Assembly: GCA_020086605.1 (NCBI GenBank)
Contig: JACBWW010000004.1
Location: forward strand, 8,712,436 to 8,776,435
From: Lanius collurio
Lineage: Eukaryota > Chordata > Aves > Passeriformes > Laniidae
Reading direction: 5' to 3'
DNA: 64,000 bases
Below are positions 35,551-48,835 of this stretch, one piece after another. The translations under genes were made by a program, and so were the position numbers. The stretch's first letter is position 1; each line of letters opens with the position of its first letter. The notes under the pieces are model-generated. The model was not told the DNA's origin. It saw only the letters and a list, made by a program, of their open reading frames with translations, and did not search any database.

Positions 35551-38500
35551 TGTTCTTTGTTCCTGCATTCAGGTACTCATTCTCCTTTTTAAACTCACCT
35601 GACTGCTTAGAGCACAGTCATAATCATACCTGATTTTGTTCAAATTAATAACTACTAATTTGTGACCATAAGGTTTTTTTTCAGCATGTATTAAAGATGT
35701 AAGAAATCTTGCCATGCAATTCATAAAGCCATACAGCAGTGTCTTATTTTAGTGTTACCAACAGACAGTACTGGTTATTTTGTTGTACTTTTTATTAGTA
35801 TCAGTAAGACTATTGTTTCTTCTCAGTAGAGGCCAAAGGATACTGTGATTCAGTGGGAGGAAAGGGTGTTCAGCCACCTCTCATTACAGGCTTTTCTGGC
35901 CCAGCAGAAAGCCTTGAACTGCCTCCTAACATTTCTAAACAGACAGTGCCTGTACTTGGGTGAGGTCTTGAAATACACAAACTGTTTGGACAATTTAAAA
36001 TACAAGTATATAGAAATGTAACAGAAAAATATAACAGCAAGCGACAGAAAACATGCTCCCTTAGGTGCCATAGCTGGAGGCTTAGTGGCAGATGATGCTG
36101 CAAAATGGCTTCAAGATAGGATATTTACAAAATTGCTTTATGAGAATTTTACACTGCTAATCACAAGGCTCTAATAATAAATCTTCCCTTACTAATAGAA
36201 ATCTAAGCACTAGCTTGCATTTTCAGATATTGCCTTTGCTAAACTGTGTTAGAAACTTGTAATATTCCTTTTTCATTTCTAAACACAACTTCATATCTGA
36301 CAATTGCCTTAGCCCTTCTGAATCTACTAGTAACAGAACTCATCATCTGATTAATTCTAATAATTTTTAGTCATTATTTCTTCTTAACATATATTGGTAT
36401 AGCAGATTAAATATTATTTATAGCTTTAATTCATGTCCTGTTTGGATTGTACAATCACAGGACTAACTAGGCTATCACTATTACCATATTGTTTTATATT
36501 GCTCCTAAAATTAATATCCATTCTTGTCTTTAAGTGTTTTATTGTACTTATCTTTCTTGCTTTGCATTGTATCGTCCATGATTAATTCTGTTAGCCAAGT
36601 GCATATGGCCTGCTTGGCTATCATCCATTATCTTCATCACTGTTGCCTCAAAATGAGCACTTTATTATTACTTTTTTCATCCTTCCAATTACCAGATGTG
36701 CTTTTGCATTCCCTTACTTTTCCTGCTAGACTGAGATCTACATTTAGAGTAAAAGTCCCAGCTCATTAGTCATTGAAGAATAAGTGATTTTTCCCAGGTT
36801 AAATACAGAAATTTTGAGGGTCAGTTCCAGTACTATAGAAATAAGGAACTTCTGAAAAACAGAATCAAGAATGTCTGGCCATTCCTCTAGAAAGAAAGCT
36901 TCATTTATTGTCAGAAAATTGGTAGTTTGGTAGACAATTTACATAAAAGTAAAATTTCCTCTGGAAATCCTGTAACTACATTTGATTCTAGTATCTTTCT
37001 AAAGTCCCTCTCACAAGTCTGATCTAAGCTGAGTTTTGCCCATACCTGCCTGTCCCATAACTAATTTCCTGGAATGCATCCCCTCACCCTCAATTAAAAA
37101 AAAAGAAAAGAAAAAGAGTAAAAAACACAAGAAGAAAAGATTGTGAAAAAAGTCTATAGGCAGCATCTCTCACTGGGAAAAGCCTCTTGCAAGGTTTCCA
37201 GCCCAATTTTTCAGGTTCAGACAACACAGTGTGGTTCAGTGTGCCAGTACCTGAACCCTTCTCTGACTGCATTCAAACCCCTAACCATGCAATGTTCATT
37301 TAGCCACAAGGTTAGCTAAATGTGGCACACAGTACAAAACCTTGACAAAGTAAGGATAGCTTTCTTTGTTTGTTGTTTTTGTTAATTTCATTCATATAAT
37401 TTAAAGAAAAAAAACTTTTTATGCACATAACACCTCAGTCCACTCCAATATTATTTCTCTAAGTGTCTTAAATACAGTTAGGGTATTCTTTTTTTTTTTT
37501 TTTTTGGTATTTTATAGTCCCATTATTGAACATTTAAAAAAATCACTAGAGAAACATTTCATAAAATGCCACAAACTCTTCTTATGACATAGATATTTCT
37601 AAATGCCGATGATTTTCTTTCTATATAAGGTCTTTTGATTAAAAAAAAAATTAAAGAAGGGACTATCTATCTCTCAAACCTTTGTACTGTAAATCTGTTT
37701 CCAGGCAGGAACCTACTCATTGCCTCACAAAGTAATGTTGGAACCAGACCTGTGCATGACCCAGGGATACATAAGGGAAATGTTACAAGATAAGTAAGGA
37801 AGGAAGCTGGCAGACAAAAACATGCTAGCTTCTGTTTTCTGACCTAAGTATGCTGCTCTGGGCATTTTAGAAAAATCTGTTAATAATCACTTTGAAAGAG
37901 GAAGAAAACATTACAACAGGAAAAAATCCCATAAAGGGGTAGGAGAATGTAGGCTGAAATGTTCAGAAGTGATTAGGGTGACAAGTTTCAAACCTCCCCT
38001 GATATTCTGATTTTCAAGAGACAGGCATGTAGTTTCCAAAGCTCGGGTGCCTGAAGAAAGCAAACAGAGCACCAAGTTATTGAGTCCAGGGCAGGTCAGA
38101 GAAATAGTTGAAGTACTGCCACTAACAAGAAAATTTGCAAGATTTTTTAATGGTCTGGCACCTTGCCCAAGCTTTTAAAAGTATTTTAATTGTTCCAGTA
38201 GCACTGCATAATTAGCCCATCATATGCTGACCACTGCCTCTGAAAACCAGATTCTTTAACTGTCCCTTTTTGAGTATCTCAGAATTGAGGCTACCTTCTT
38301 CCCCTAAAGAAAAAGATTTACTCCTCAGGCAAATTCTTCCCCTTGATCTCTCTAGATCTGATGTTAATACCTTCATGCCTCTCTACAGCCTCTTACTCCA
38401 GGCATAGTGACATTTACTTCAACAGAGCTCTGCCCAAGTGTTGTGCCGTAGTGACATATCCAGACTTGGTTCTTCTGTGCCTGCAGAAGTTAAAGATGTC

Positions 38501-39369
38501 CCACATGTATTAAGATGACAGGGCAATGTGTTGAAAACTTCTACCTATGAAGAATCTTAAGATACCAGATCAAAAAAAGATTGCAGAAATGATAAATGTC
38601 ATTTATACACTGGCAGGTTAATATGATGGCAGTGTCTGGATTTTCATCTGAACATCACCGGGAAAAGTTTGACAAGTCTGGGATAGTATGGCATGGCTAT
38701 TTCTCTCATTTGGGCTGATATTTGCTTGATCTGCTTTTACCTTAATAAGTTTGCTCTGAGCAGAAGAGCAACTCTGCATCTTCCCTCCTGGCAAAAGATA
38801 CACAAAATACCTTTTTATCTTAATGAACAGTTTGCATTCTTCTGCAGGAATTCAGAAGCTTGCTATTGCTAAAATATCCTCTCTATCTTTTGGTACTGCA
38901 GTTGTATTAGCAATGGCAGATTGCCTTTGGTAACCCTTTGTTCTGAAGTTTTAGTAACAAAGTGTCTGGATACAAAACTTTGTCATATTATGTTTTGAAG
39001 ATTTTGTAGCAGCAGAAAGTGGAGAGTGTCTGTGAGCATTTATAATGGAGAAAAGCTAAGTGATAAAGTGCACCTTTAACATAATGACAGTAATTCAGTC
39101 TCAGACAGTGAATGCTATTATACCCTCTTTTAAAGACTAAAATCAGTCAATTGAAATGACAATTATGATAATCCTCATGTAATGAAGATTATTTTGAAAC
39201 AAAAATCTTTTTTGTTGTGTGTGCCTGTGAGTGTGTGTGCATTTACTGGACCCAAGTACAATCTCAAAATTCTCCTCGGCTGGAAATTCTATTCAAACAT
39301 AACAGTATTTTCTAACCATTCTGCCAGTTTCGGTTGATACTTAGTGCAAATTGATTTCTTTAAAAAAAA
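35551..39369. other. Non-coding stretch, presumed intron
   Basis: A+T-rich, with a 17-base T run at 37489-37505 and an A/G-rich run at 37096-37130. No gene or transposon recognised. Confidence 0.5.
37489..37505. repeat. Poly-T run
   Basis: Seventeen consecutive T. No retroposed body identified. Confidence 0.8.
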
Positions 39370-39420
39370 TATCATAGAATCATTAAGGTTGGAAAATACC
39401 TTTCAAGATCATCTATACAG
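39370..39420 (-). mobile_element. CR1 LINE, terminal 3' fragment, minus strand
   Basis: ATCATAGAATCATTAAGGTT, followed by GGAAAATACCTTTCAAGATCATCTA, is the reverse complement of the canonical CR1 3' end. Only about 50 bases are present, an extreme 5' truncation. Confidence 0.85.
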
Positions 39421-40774
39421 ATGTTTTGATGAAATACTCTGAACATACAACTTGGAGAAATGGGCAGCCTTAATAGAAGTGGTTAGCTTGATCACTCTTA
39501 GAATATGACATGATACTGCCTTCCCAAAGCACCCCCTGTATGCACCCTGTGTTTTACCTTAATTTTCCAAGGGAAGCTGCTGTGAGCTTCTAATGCACCA
39601 CACAGATAATTAACAGTGAGCAAGTTCCAGCAAATATTATTCTAAGTAGGAGTCAGTCTGTGATAAGTGGCCTGTCCCAGTCATCTGAGTTGCAAGAGAA
39701 CATACTGATCATGTCAATTTAGTTCTTACATGGGCTAAATTTTCAGAGAAGTCTAAGGGAAGTCTAATCCTACAAAACTGCAACTAAATTTATAATTTTT
39801 CTTGCCTTCCTTTGAAAATCTCATTCTGTTTTAACAAATCAAGGCATTCAGAAACATTGTACAGCAGAAGTAAAATGACACAAAAGCCACAACAAAGATG
39901 AGCTCAAATGAAAAGCAAGATAAAGAAAAGATTTACAGGGTAGAGGGGGTGATAAAGAAGGGAATAAAAACAAGATGACCATAGTCCTCCATGGTCTGAT
40001 GTGAATGTTACATAGAGCTCCTGCCCTATGAAGCAGCTCTGACCCAAAATACAGCAAATATTAGTATTAAGATTACAAAAAATATCGGAGACATACCTTA
40101 GTTAAACAAGAAAGATGTTTGTTAGGAAATGTAGCTACTCATTTTGTATATTAATGTCTGCCTCAGTATTTTTGAATCTCATAATGTCACTCCTTACTCT
40201 ACAAAATACTCTTCTAGGAAAATTGATATGTAAATACTGGTAAAGGTTCTTTTGTTCAAGATTTTCTGCTTTCCATTGCTCAGTTGATTTAAAAGTAGAG
40301 AACTCGAGATGAACCTCACAGAGAATCCCCAAGAGATACAGTTGACAGTTTACTTGTAGTGTTTAGCCTACATAGGGTGCATCCCTTCTTTGTTGAGGGA
40401 TGGTAATTAGATCAGGTGAATTGATATTTTATTAGTAGAGCTTTATTCATGTGAACTGCCCTAAAAAGGAAGTTCATATTAATGAAGCTGGTTATTTCTG
40501 GTTAATAAAGATGGCTATTTCTTCTTAGACCTGACCTAGTTCTAATAATTTGCCATTCAAAAGATGCAGAACTTAGATCTTTGCAGGAAGTTGTTACAAT
40601 TCACTGTGAACAGTGGCCTAAAAGGGTTGCCGTATGCAGTCAAATACATTGGCACAGTAGGGAAATGTGATCTTTTCTAAGGCTATTATTCTAATCATTT
40701 CATCTAGTCCCTTGTCCAAATATAATATGCACTGGCACAAAGTTAATTTAATTTTTTTTTAATCCCTGCAACAG

Positions 40775-41000
40775 TACAAAAAGCCATGACAAAGCAGGGC
40801 GTCAAACATGTGCTTTTAGGAAGTCCTTCATTGCCTGTTAATCGTGGATTGCAATTGTGTCAAAGTGATCTAGATGACATTGCTCTGCTGACTGTTTTGT
40901 GGTGATGTTTAATAGCTGGAAGGCCAAATGCAGTAGTTGGCATTCACTTTAAATATGCCTTAGTACTGAGTGCAGCTTCACATTGTGAAACACATCTCAG
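40775..41000. promoter_or_regulatory. Enhancer-like block
   Basis: Non-repetitive sequence with CCTGTTAATCGTGGATTGCAATTG, CAAAGTGATCTAGATGACA and TTTAATAGC motifs, that is homeodomain, C/EBP-like and nuclear-receptor-like words. No open frame of note. The call rests on texture only. Confidence 0.25.
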
Positions 41001-44000
41001 TCATGAACAGCTGATTGTACCCTTACACACTCTTTTTTTCCTGGTTTTTTTTTTGATAATGTCTTCCTGATCCTGACAACAAGCTTCACCCTGGCTCTGC
41101 ATGAGTCCCTAAAGCAGCAGTGAGGACTTCAGCTGGAAAGTTTGCCAGACTGCCTTCTCAGGCTCGAATCCACTGCAACACAATGGCCCCAGAACTACCT
41201 AATGAAATTGCTGGGCAGAATTTAAAAGTAGTGTCTAAATCCCCCAGGCCAAACTCTGCCCTGGTCTCACATCAGCAACCACAGAAGAGAACTCAACTGG
41301 CTGTCCTCTCCTTCTCCTCCTCCCTCCACTGTATGTGAATAAAAGGAACAAAGCATTTGTGTCTTTTAGCCACTCCAGAAAGCTGCATCGTACCTGAAGG
41401 TCTGATGTAACAGACCCATGGGAGCAGGCTGAATCAATTCTCCTTTTTTTCCATCCTTAGCTGGTGACTAACACCAGTGTTGAGAGCCCCAGAGACATGC
41501 ACGTGCTCAGCAGTCATTTCAGTGGGAATCAGGCACTCAAAGGCACCAGCAGTCCAGGACCATGTTCTCACCCAGCATTTTGTCTTCAAGGCTCCTTGCA
41601 AACTCCTCTCAACATTCCTGAGAGGTATCCCTACCTGTACTGTCCTGAAGGGAAAATTAAGGGAGATAATTAGAGCCTTGTAATGAAGTAACATCTGACA
41701 ACCAGCAGCCCAATCTGCTATCTGGGTCAATAGATAGATCATGTCCTTGAACTGACTAATTGTGGGCACCTAATTGTATTAACACAAAAGCAGTGATTCA
41801 CGCAGTGGCAAAGAAGTGCTCACCCAGCAGTCCTTCCCTCCTGGAAATTACGTCACCCCAGGGCTCTGATTCATGATCCCTGCCAAATTTAACTGTGCCA
41901 ACTAAAGAAATGGCTGCTGCTGCTCCTGTCATAGCTAAGTCTGAACACCCCTACCAAGGAATGAGGCAGCAAATATTTTCCCTTATTAAGGACAAAATAC
42001 AGCATTGCACATTATCTTGGGAAAACACTGGAAGCCCAAGACTGAAAATGGGTAATATGTTACTTTCATTATGTGCAAGGAGATGGAATGAATCACCGCC
42101 CATTTCTTCCTCAGTTTCTCTCTTTATTGAAGGAATTGTCAAAACAGGATTTAAATGAGCAACTAAATGCTCAACCCCATCCTGAGTTTGTGGACTGGAC
42201 ATTGGCTGATCACACAGAGCAGCTTGGAAATTCCAGCCTTGAAGTCAATAAATATTTTAGGGGAAAAAGGAAACTCCACTATCATACTTAAGACTTACTA
42301 CTGTGAAAACTGATCTAAATAACTTCAACTCAGATAAGCAGATTTTAATTTAGGGATTCTGTCAGAGTTTATTTCTTTGCTGATATTTTTTGCTAAAAAA
42401 TATCTAGTTTATCAATGGAAAAACTCTAATATTTCTGTGCCAAATGTCAACAAATTTAAATTTTGATCAAATGAGAAGATTCTGAAACTGAATTCCACAG
42501 AAATGTGTATTTTGATTTTTTTGAATCATTGTGTTGTGGGGAGAAAGAATGCAATTGCCTGAAGGACTAAAATTCACCAAGTAGTTTTTGACAATAACTA
42601 AATGCATTCTCCTACAGGGAAGATTGTTTCCATTACTATAAACTTAATGCTGTAAAAAATCTTTTCAGCCCCATGTGTTTAGGATTTAGCTTTTTTAATT
42701 ATTTCCCCTTTTGCCCCCCCCCTCCCCGTATTATTGCTGTCTCAGAAGTTCTTGTGTATTTTACTGACTTTTAAACAATGTTTAGGCACTAAGGAAGAAA
42801 AAAAAATCACCCACCAGAACAAAACCAAACCTCAGATATTACTATCTGTCTCATAGGCTGAAATGCAAAGCAACTGCTTTCCATCAGAAATACATGCTTT
42901 CCCTCCTCTAGTACAGGCATTCCCCAGTATAAAAATTCTATTTGAAAATTTAGACAAGCACTACATTCTGTGGACCTGAGGTTTTAACAGAGTAACACAC
43001 TGAATTTCAGAAGCATCAGCATAAATATGAGTGCAGATCGCCTGGGTTTGTATGCAGCTACATCCATCCTTCAAACTTTTTTTTAACCTACCTTGTGGCT
43101 AATGACCTCAGGTGGGAATATGAGAGTATTGCATTTAAAAACCAGGAAACTTACAGGCACAAGCCAAATGTAGGTTTTGTGCTGTTCTATATGCTCTGAA
43201 GAGACAGACCAAAATCAGAAACTTAATCACAACACCTCTGACTTATTTTTGCTAGAGTTGGAGTCAGCAGAACAACAATTGCTTTTTTGATTTTCCATCA
43301 CAGAAGTCTGACAAAAGCAAAATACGGTGTTTTACACTGACTTCTAAAACACTGTAGAGGCTGAGCATTCTGCAAGTGATCTTTGCTCTTTAAGAGAGGG
43401 CTTTGACACCACAGCCCTGTGAGAGACAACTGGAGAGGGATCCACACTCATTACTTTAGCAGCATCTTCCATCCCAGGGGCCCACAGTCACTGCAGCCTC
43501 AGGAGGAGCCAGAGCCTCTCCCAGCTCTCACTAGGAAGCTCCTGGCCAACAGCTGCTAATGGCCAGCTTCATCACCTGTTTTTCTGCTAAGCTTTGCCAA
43601 GCCAGGAAACTGTTGTCTTCAGGTTGCTCTGAAACCAAATCTTTTAGGCATCAGGAAATAACTCTCTGTTTGAGAGTTCACTATTAAAGATAGTAAATTG
43701 ATACCATATTAAAAATAGTAATAAAATCCACTTACATAATTTCCATTTTTTTACACTTAAAGAATGTCAATTTATTGAAAAAAAAATAACAGTCCACTTA
43801 CATCCAGCAGAGTGAGCCAATAATAATGATGTATTTTACAATGTATGAACTTTGCCATGTGCTGTAGAGGTATCAAAAAATCAATACAACTAAATTGACA
43901 AGTTTGTCAATGATTGAAATTAATTTCCTTTTTTGTGGTATTTCATGAAACTGAATTCCATAGTGTCATATTAATTAACAACCCACTCAGATGGTCCATG

Positions 44001-44639
44001 TAGATGGAAAACAATTAGGTTATCTCTGGGCACTTGCAGTGAAAAGTTTGCATTATAAGCAGAATAAAACAGTGGAAGATATTCACATGGAGACACTAAT
44101 TATTTACTTACTAATTTAATTGCTGAAGTAATTAAAGTCAAAATTTCCAAAAGATGCCAGTTATTTTCAGCTGGACTCAATGGACCCAGTGTTTTCTGAA
44201 AATATATATTTGTGACATTCCAGAAAATCCATTTCTATGTGAAGCAGATTCTGATCAGAAGACAGCCATAAGACTCAGTAATGCATTTATAAAGTAAGCA
44301 GCACACTGACTAAACTGGGTAGTTGTGTCTAATGGAACTGAGAGAATTACAAACAAACAAACAAACAACACCAAAAAGAAACAAAATTTAAACAGGGGCA
44401 CAGTCGAAAGTCCTTTGCAGTTTCTGAATATAAACTTGTGGAGGTGCTCAATTTAATATTAAAAATGTGTGACATGAAGTTTCAAGGGCTGGACTTCAAC
44501 TGTTTTGAAATCCTATAAAGATAAAAGGGATCAGAACTGTTAGCTGTGATATGCAGTTCTAGTTTTGTTTTAGGAAATTTGGAGAATTTAATTTAAAAGA
44601 CCCTTTGGTTTTTCTCTCTTTTTTTTCCTATTTACATTC

Positions 44640-45120
44640 CAGACAACAAGGAGTGTGGGAGTTTTTTTCAGACTAAATATTTTGTTATTTGCAATTACGT
44701 TTCTGCAGCTGAAATCAAGCAGCTGGAGTAGAGATCCTCTGAGACGGATGCTAAGGACCATGTTTTTCACCTTGGTCTTTGGGGCCATGCCCTTAATTGG
44801 AGCTTAGTGTCCCATTAATGATTATGCCTCCTGGGATTTTTATGACCATTTCAGAAGTGCAGTTTCTGCCTAATGTACTGCTGAACAACAAAGAGTCCTT
44901 GTAGTCATATCCCAGAGGCCCCCCTATTAAATATACAGCAGTTCTCAATTAACCTGATGTTTTAAAACCACAATAGCTCTAAAGGCTATCTGCTTTGCAA
45001 AGTCCCTGGTCTAAACTGATAGCATTTAATTTTCCCCTAATGCAATTCTGTCCATATGCAAAGACCAGCTTGCATATGACACTAATAGTTGACTTTGTGC
45101 TCTGTTGTGACCAGGAGAAC
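44640..45120. promoter_or_regulatory. Enhancer-like block (candidate conserved non-coding element)
   Basis: A long non-repetitive block with CCCATTAATGATTATG, CTTAATTGGAGC, two ATATGCAAAG/GCATATGAC-type POU-like words near 45055-45080, CCATATGCAAAG and CTCAATTAACC. It carries homeodomain cores at several sites and lacks simple repeats. Conservation is not measured. Confidence 0.3.
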
Positions 45121-46965
45121 CGAATTCTGAGTCCATGAGTATCAGTTTCAAGGCATTAGGATACTGAAATTAACCTTGATTGTATCTCAGAGTTCAAAAT
45201 AGCTGCACGTTTAAAGAGTAACCACGAGTTCCTATGAAGTTTAAGCCACTGCAAGGATTGTGTCACAGCTCTGAAAGATTGGGAGGGTGGATTTGAAAAA
45301 GATGATAAATTCACTAATTTCAGCAGCAGTGTGAAAAGACAGAGCTGAAATATTTCCTTTCTCAGGAAGTGAATTCTACTTTCTGAAACACCTGTGATAA
45401 GTCAAATCTTAAAAAAGACCAATTATTTAACCACAAAATTACACAGATAACTATGTTACAAAGTCAGATTCCCACGGTAAAAGTAGTTTTTACATAAGGA
45501 AATTTATGCAAGCTGTTATTATTTTTACATGCTCGAAAAATATCTTTTCTGAGCTTTCTAGTATGCTTGCTCCAACTTCAGTTTCAAAACAGGTCTGATG
45601 ACATAGCCACAAAGAAATGTATTTAGCTGCTGATCCTCTGAATTTACTGAAGCAAGCAGAGATAAAAAACATAAGGTCTGCACAGGCTCTAAGTAAATAG
45701 CTCAGCACCAGACATATATTTGCACTTGTCTTGTAGAGGAAATTAAAAGCTTTCCTTTGTTGCTTACCTGAATTTCTGAGATTTAGGTTCCTAGCACGCT
45801 CCTAGAATGGTCCTAGGATGCCTTCCTTGCTGACTGATTCTCTATTTCAATTGGAAAACCATATCAATGAGAGGAAAAATCTGGTTTCCTGCAAAAAGCA
45901 GAACAGAGAAGTGTTTGCAAAGTTATGGGAGAGGGAAAAAAACCCACAAAGCACAAAACCAAGAAGTGAAAGCAAAGAGTGTGTCCATTCTTCATCCACA
46001 ACCCCATCATTTCCCAGGACCTGAGATTTCTCTCTACCCTCATCTGAAAAACTTCTCCTGAGCTTTCAAAAATCAAAGTAAAATTTTAAAAACTGAAAGT
46101 TTGAATAAAAACCAAATCAAACCAAAAAATCTGTGAAAATTATTCTGGGAGAATGCAATTTGTTTCCAGAGAGAAATCTTTTAGCAAAAGAAAAACAACT
46201 ACCAAGTACTCTGTCAAGGGAGAGACAGGCATAGTGGCCCGGGCACTGCATTAAGTCTCTGGAGATACCAGTTCAGAGCAACAGGCTTTTTGTGTGAGCC
46301 AATGTCAAAAAACACCAGCTGCCAGAAGAACATGAGGATTAGAAACCTTGATTTCCTTAAATATCTAAATTTAGTTCTTGTTGCAAAAGTATAAGTTTAA
46401 AGAAGTATGCTAAGGGAAGCAGATATTGGAGAGGGTGAGAGGGAGCAGAAATGACATTCGTTCTGGGCTGTGATCTGTTACATTTCTATGAATAGATTAA
46501 CTCTAAAATTCATTCCACTAAATAACTCCTCTCAGCCAATAGCTTTCAGGTTCTGATTCCTCAACCCAAAGCTGTAACAAATTATAGGGCTAATTTGAGG
46601 CCCTCCTCCATAAATAAGGTCCAGCTAAGCACAGAGAGGTATAATTTGTTGTAGAGAAGGAAGGACCTATGCTGACCAAACAGAATGGGATGTTGTTACT
46701 CATCACTGATGGTTGGAAAGTGCCTCTTAATGAGAAGGGAAGTCCAGGTGAAGGTTAACAGTATCTCCAAGATCTTTAGAGCACTTTGCTCTGGCTCCTA
46801 AACTGTTCTTTGAGTGCTGCTCAAAAAAAATGCCCAACCAAACAACAGTCCAAAAACACAAATACTCCTCCACTGCCCTCTTTCTTTTTCTCTTTTGCTG
46901 CTCCTTCTACTAGTAGTCATCTAACGTTTTTCTGTATGTTTACAGCTTGCTGACTTAATTCATGA

Positions 46966-47912
46966 ACCTGGTAAGGAGATATGCTGTTTCACATCTTTGT
47001 TGGTGACATGGACAGCGGGATCAAATGCACCCTCAGCAAACTGGCCAAAGACACCAAGGTGTGGTGCCATCAATACATTGGAGAGAAGAAATTCCATCCA
47101 GAGGGACCTGGACAGGCTTGAGAGCTGGGCCTGTGCAAACCTCATGAAGGTCAACAAGGCCAAGTGCAAAGTCTTGAACCTGGTCAGGGCAATCCCAAGC
47201 AGAAATACAGGCTGGGCAGCAGTGAATTGAGAGCAGCCCTGAGGAGAAGGACTTGAGGGTGCTGGTGGATGAGAGGCCGGACATGATCCGGCAATGTGTG
47301 CTTGGAGCCCAGAAAGCAATTGTATCCTGGGCTGCAGCAACATAAATGTGACCAGCAGGTCAAGGCAGGTGATTCTCCCCCTCTACTCCTCTTTTGAGGC
47401 CTCACCTGCAGTACTGTGTCCATCTCTGGAGCCCCAACATAAGAAGGAGGTGAACCTATTGGAGTGAGTCCAGAGGAAGAAGCTCATGGGGGCTGGAGCA
47501 CCTCTCCTAGGAAAAGTGGCTGAGAAAGTTGGGATTGTTCAGCTGGGAGGAATCCAGGGAGCCATTACAGCAGCCTCACAGTACTTAGAGGGGGCCTACA
47601 AGAAAGCTGGAGAGGGACTTATTTTTTACAAAGGTGAGTAGTGACAGGACATTGGGTAACAGCTTCAAACTGAAAGAGGGCAGGTTTAGATTAGATATTA
47701 GGAAGAAAGTCTTTACTGTGATGGTGGCAAGGTGCTGAAAGTTGTTGCCCACAGAAATTGTGGACACCCCATCCCTTGAAGTGTTGAAGGTTAAGCTGCA
47801 TGGGGCTTTGAACAACCTGGTGTAGTGGAAAATGTCCTTGCCCATGGCAAGGGAGTTGGAACTAGGTGATCTTCAAGGACCTTTCCAACCCCAACCATTC
47901 TATGATTCCATA
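46966..47912 (+). mobile_element. CR1 LINE, 5'-truncated copy with intact 3' end
   Basis: It starts inside the reverse transcriptase: TTGTTGGTGACATGGACAGC encodes the family's FINDIDS-like stretch, then a KFADDTK-type motif that here reads KLAKDTK, so the catalytic aspartate pair is damaged. The C-terminal coding part follows (LDRLESWACANLMKVNKAKC at 47116-47175), then the full 3' non-coding region, ending GACCTTTCCAACCCCAACCATTCTATGATTCCA. The reading frame is broken in several places. Antisense frames over this copy are shadows. Confidence 0.92.
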
Positions 47913-48749
47913 ATTTCCCTCTTTCTGCTAAAGTTATTATTTTTCTGATGTTTTCCTTACTAGATCTACTTTCCATATAACCAAATGAAGTGAACAGCAG
48001 AGGGGACCCCCAAGTGTTGACCACAGTAAGTTGTTAGTCTAGCCCATGATGAGACATAAAACTCTGCCTATCAGCTCACTCCTGTTGAAAAAAGGCAGAC
48101 TTGCTCCCTCTCATGAAGCAATGGCTCTGTTATCAGGATGAGTCAATTACAACTCAGCAGAGAAATACCTACCTTTTTGTTGCTGCTGTTTTCATTTCTG
48201 ACCTAGTTTCTGTATTTGAGTGAATTAAATTAACTCAAACACCCAAGTCCTGAGCCAAACCCATCCCAAGGTGAGAAACATAAGTGTAGTTCTGAGCCAA
48301 ACTAGGAGTTAGGGTACAGGAGAGTTAATCTCCACTCCTTGACCATGATGATATAAAACATTGTCTCAGATGGTCATGAAAAAATGCCTTGGGACACAGA
48401 AAACTGAAATGACTTTACAGTAATTCCAGTGAAAATTTTGGAGAAGTTATACCTCACCATTATCAAAAGAAGGATGTCCCACTAAGCCAACTAAATTGAT
48501 GAATCAACAAAGGGTTAATCGTGAGAGGAAAAGTGGTTTTGCCTAGCTTAAAGAGATGACTTAGCACGACAAAATACAGAATAATTGTCAAGCTAGTCCA
48601 TGGGAGAGGACCAGAGTGCACAGCTCAGCATGAAAAGAAGAGGTGACAAAAAAACAAAAGTTGTTGGTCATGGTTTACAAATTCACCTGGTGCTTTTGTG
48701 CTCACTCGCCTCTTCTCTGAATGCCTGCAGCCAGCTCAGTGCATTTCCA

Positions 48750-48835
48750 TTAACTTCTCTGTGAGGTAGCTAAGATTTCTCATGTCTTGCAGATGGTGAA
48801 TCGAAGTAAGGAGTACTCAAATAAAAAATATGGAT
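48750..48835 (-). mobile_element. Possible MIR-like SINE fragment, minus strand
   Basis: TGTGAGGTAGCTAAGATT, then TGTCTTGCAGATGGTGAATC and GAAGTAAGGAG, resembles the reverse-complement MIR order (TGAGGTAGGTACTATT, TTTTACAGATGAGGAAACTGAGG). Weak match. Confidence 0.3.

Larger units (their letters stand above)
39421..46965. other. Non-coding stretch, presumed intron
   Basis: Apart from the enhancer-like blocks listed separately, no gene or transposon is recognised. A 9-base C run lies at 42714-42722 in a pyrimidine tract. A G+C-richer patch at about 43400-43600 is not identified. An acceptor-like pyrimidine tract ends at 41460 (see findings). Confidence 0.45.

Noticed and set aside
46904..46946. 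Acceptor TGTTTACAG followed by a 25-base segment and CTG/GTAAGG donor just before the CR1
   Set aside because: A micro-exon cannot be argued from splice-site words alone in A+T-rich DNA.
46960..47423. Antisense frames of up to 127 codons
   Set aside because: They are reverse-strand shadows of the CR1 copy at 46966-47912.
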